Assembly: GCA_913040875.1 (NCBI GenBank)
Contig: CAJWHX010000223.1
Location: forward strand, 1-6,140
Direction of reading: 5' to 3'
Length of the DNA: 6,140 nt
Source of the DNA: an uncultured Pseudomonadota bacterium
GTDB lineage: Bacteria; Myxococcota; UBA796
Part shown: positions 5,866 to 6,140 of the stretch, one piece after another
Numbering within the stretch: position 1 is the stretch's first letter
Layout of the letters: every line of letters starts with the position of its first letter
Notes under the pieces: generated by a model
Seen by the model: only the letters and a program-made list of their open reading frames with translations
Told to the model about the DNA's origin: nothing
Database searches by the model: none
Position numbers and translations under genes: made by a program

Positions 5866-5869
5866 CAAT

Positions 5870-6140
5870 ATGAAAACAGTTTGGATGGCTTTGTTTACAG
5901 GGTTGATGGCATGTGGTGAAGAGAAAGACTCTGAAACGACGAATACGGTTTTTGATCAGGAAGGTGAGAATGAAGACAACGTCGACGGATCAGGATGTCC
6001 TTCTGTTGTGCCAGAAGAGTATCGTTTCCTATGGGACTGTGAGAACTCAGAAGGCTGCAATGGAAAGCTGTACAGACAGGCTGAAGGGGAGTCTTTCGAA
6101 GATGGTTCCTTTGGAACAATCCACTACTTTGCAAATGGAG
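5870..6140 (+). CDS. Putative secreted lipoprotein, 5' part only
   Basis: Ninety codons are present and the frame is open to the window edge, so the C-terminus is missing. The N-terminus is a very short type II signal peptide: K2, a hydrophobic core (VWMALFTGLM) and the lipobox L-M-A-C with the lipidated cysteine at residue 15. Mature protein would start CGEEKD; the absence of Asp after the cysteine would, by the enteric rule, favour the outer membrane, though that rule may not hold here. Residues 16-42 are a charged, acidic, Gly/Asn-rich linker. The region from C43 contains C43, C57 and C63, with FLWDCENSEGCNGKLYRQ around the last two, suggesting a small disulfide-stabilised extracytoplasmic domain. 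The domain family is not recognised. A ribosome site and candidate promoter precede it, so it probably starts a new transcription unit. The gene is well supported; its function is unknown. Confidence 0.82.
   Translation, partial: MKTVWMALFTGLMACGEEKDSETTNTVFDQEGENEDNVDGSGCPSVVPEEYRFLWDCENSEGCNGKLYRQAEGESFEDGSFGTIHYFANG

Noticed and set aside
5806..5869. Rho-independent terminator after the SDR-like gene
   Set aside because: The only dyad has a two-base loop and no following T-run.

Overview
This window is a compact bacterial chromosome segment of moderate G+C (roughly mid-40s percent by eye). It carries seven protein-coding genes, all on the + strand, and no intergenic gap exceeds about 65 bases. 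I see no RNA genes, mobile elements, CRISPR arrays or phage genes. The lipoprotein signal at the right end points to a Gram-negative cell. The ECF-type sigma factor paired with a long single-pass membrane protein, and the short lipoprotein with an acidic linker, resemble Myxococcota/Bradymonadota-type (old deltaproteobacterial) genomes. That placement is an inference from gene style, not a sequence match.

Layout. (1) 1-435: the 3' part of a gene for a TIGR02452/DUF2263 family protein (microbial-type poly(ADP-ribose) glycohydrolase-like macrodomain fold). (2) 436-1854: a complete FAD-linked dehydrogenase of the GlcD / D-lactate / D-2-hydroxyglutarate dehydrogenase family, starting on the base after the previous stop codon. 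(3) 1901-2482: an ECF-like sigma-70 family sigma factor with its own Shine-Dalgarno site and a plausible promoter overlapping the end of the dehydrogenase gene. (4) 2498-3970: a 490-residue single-pass membrane protein immediately downstream and in the same reading frame as the sigma gene. It has a duplicated motif in its N-terminal part, a long acidic linker and a C-terminal helical segment. (5) 4016-4861: a PlsC-type acyltransferase. (6) 4858-5805: an extended-SDR/epimerase-like protein overlapping the acyltransferase by four bases, with apparently degenerate catalytic residues. (7) 5870-6140: the 5' part of a lipoprotein gene running off the window, preceded by a good promoter-like sequence.

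How they may work together. Genes 1-2 look translationally coupled. Genes 3-4 look like a sigma factor and its membrane-bound regulator, although the partner lacks the usual zinc-binding anti-sigma motif. Genes 5-6 form a coupled pair probably acting in lipid or envelope metabolism. Gene 7 seems to begin a separate unit. The sigma/membrane-protein module is the most likely place for undescribed biology; the other genes belong to recognisable families.
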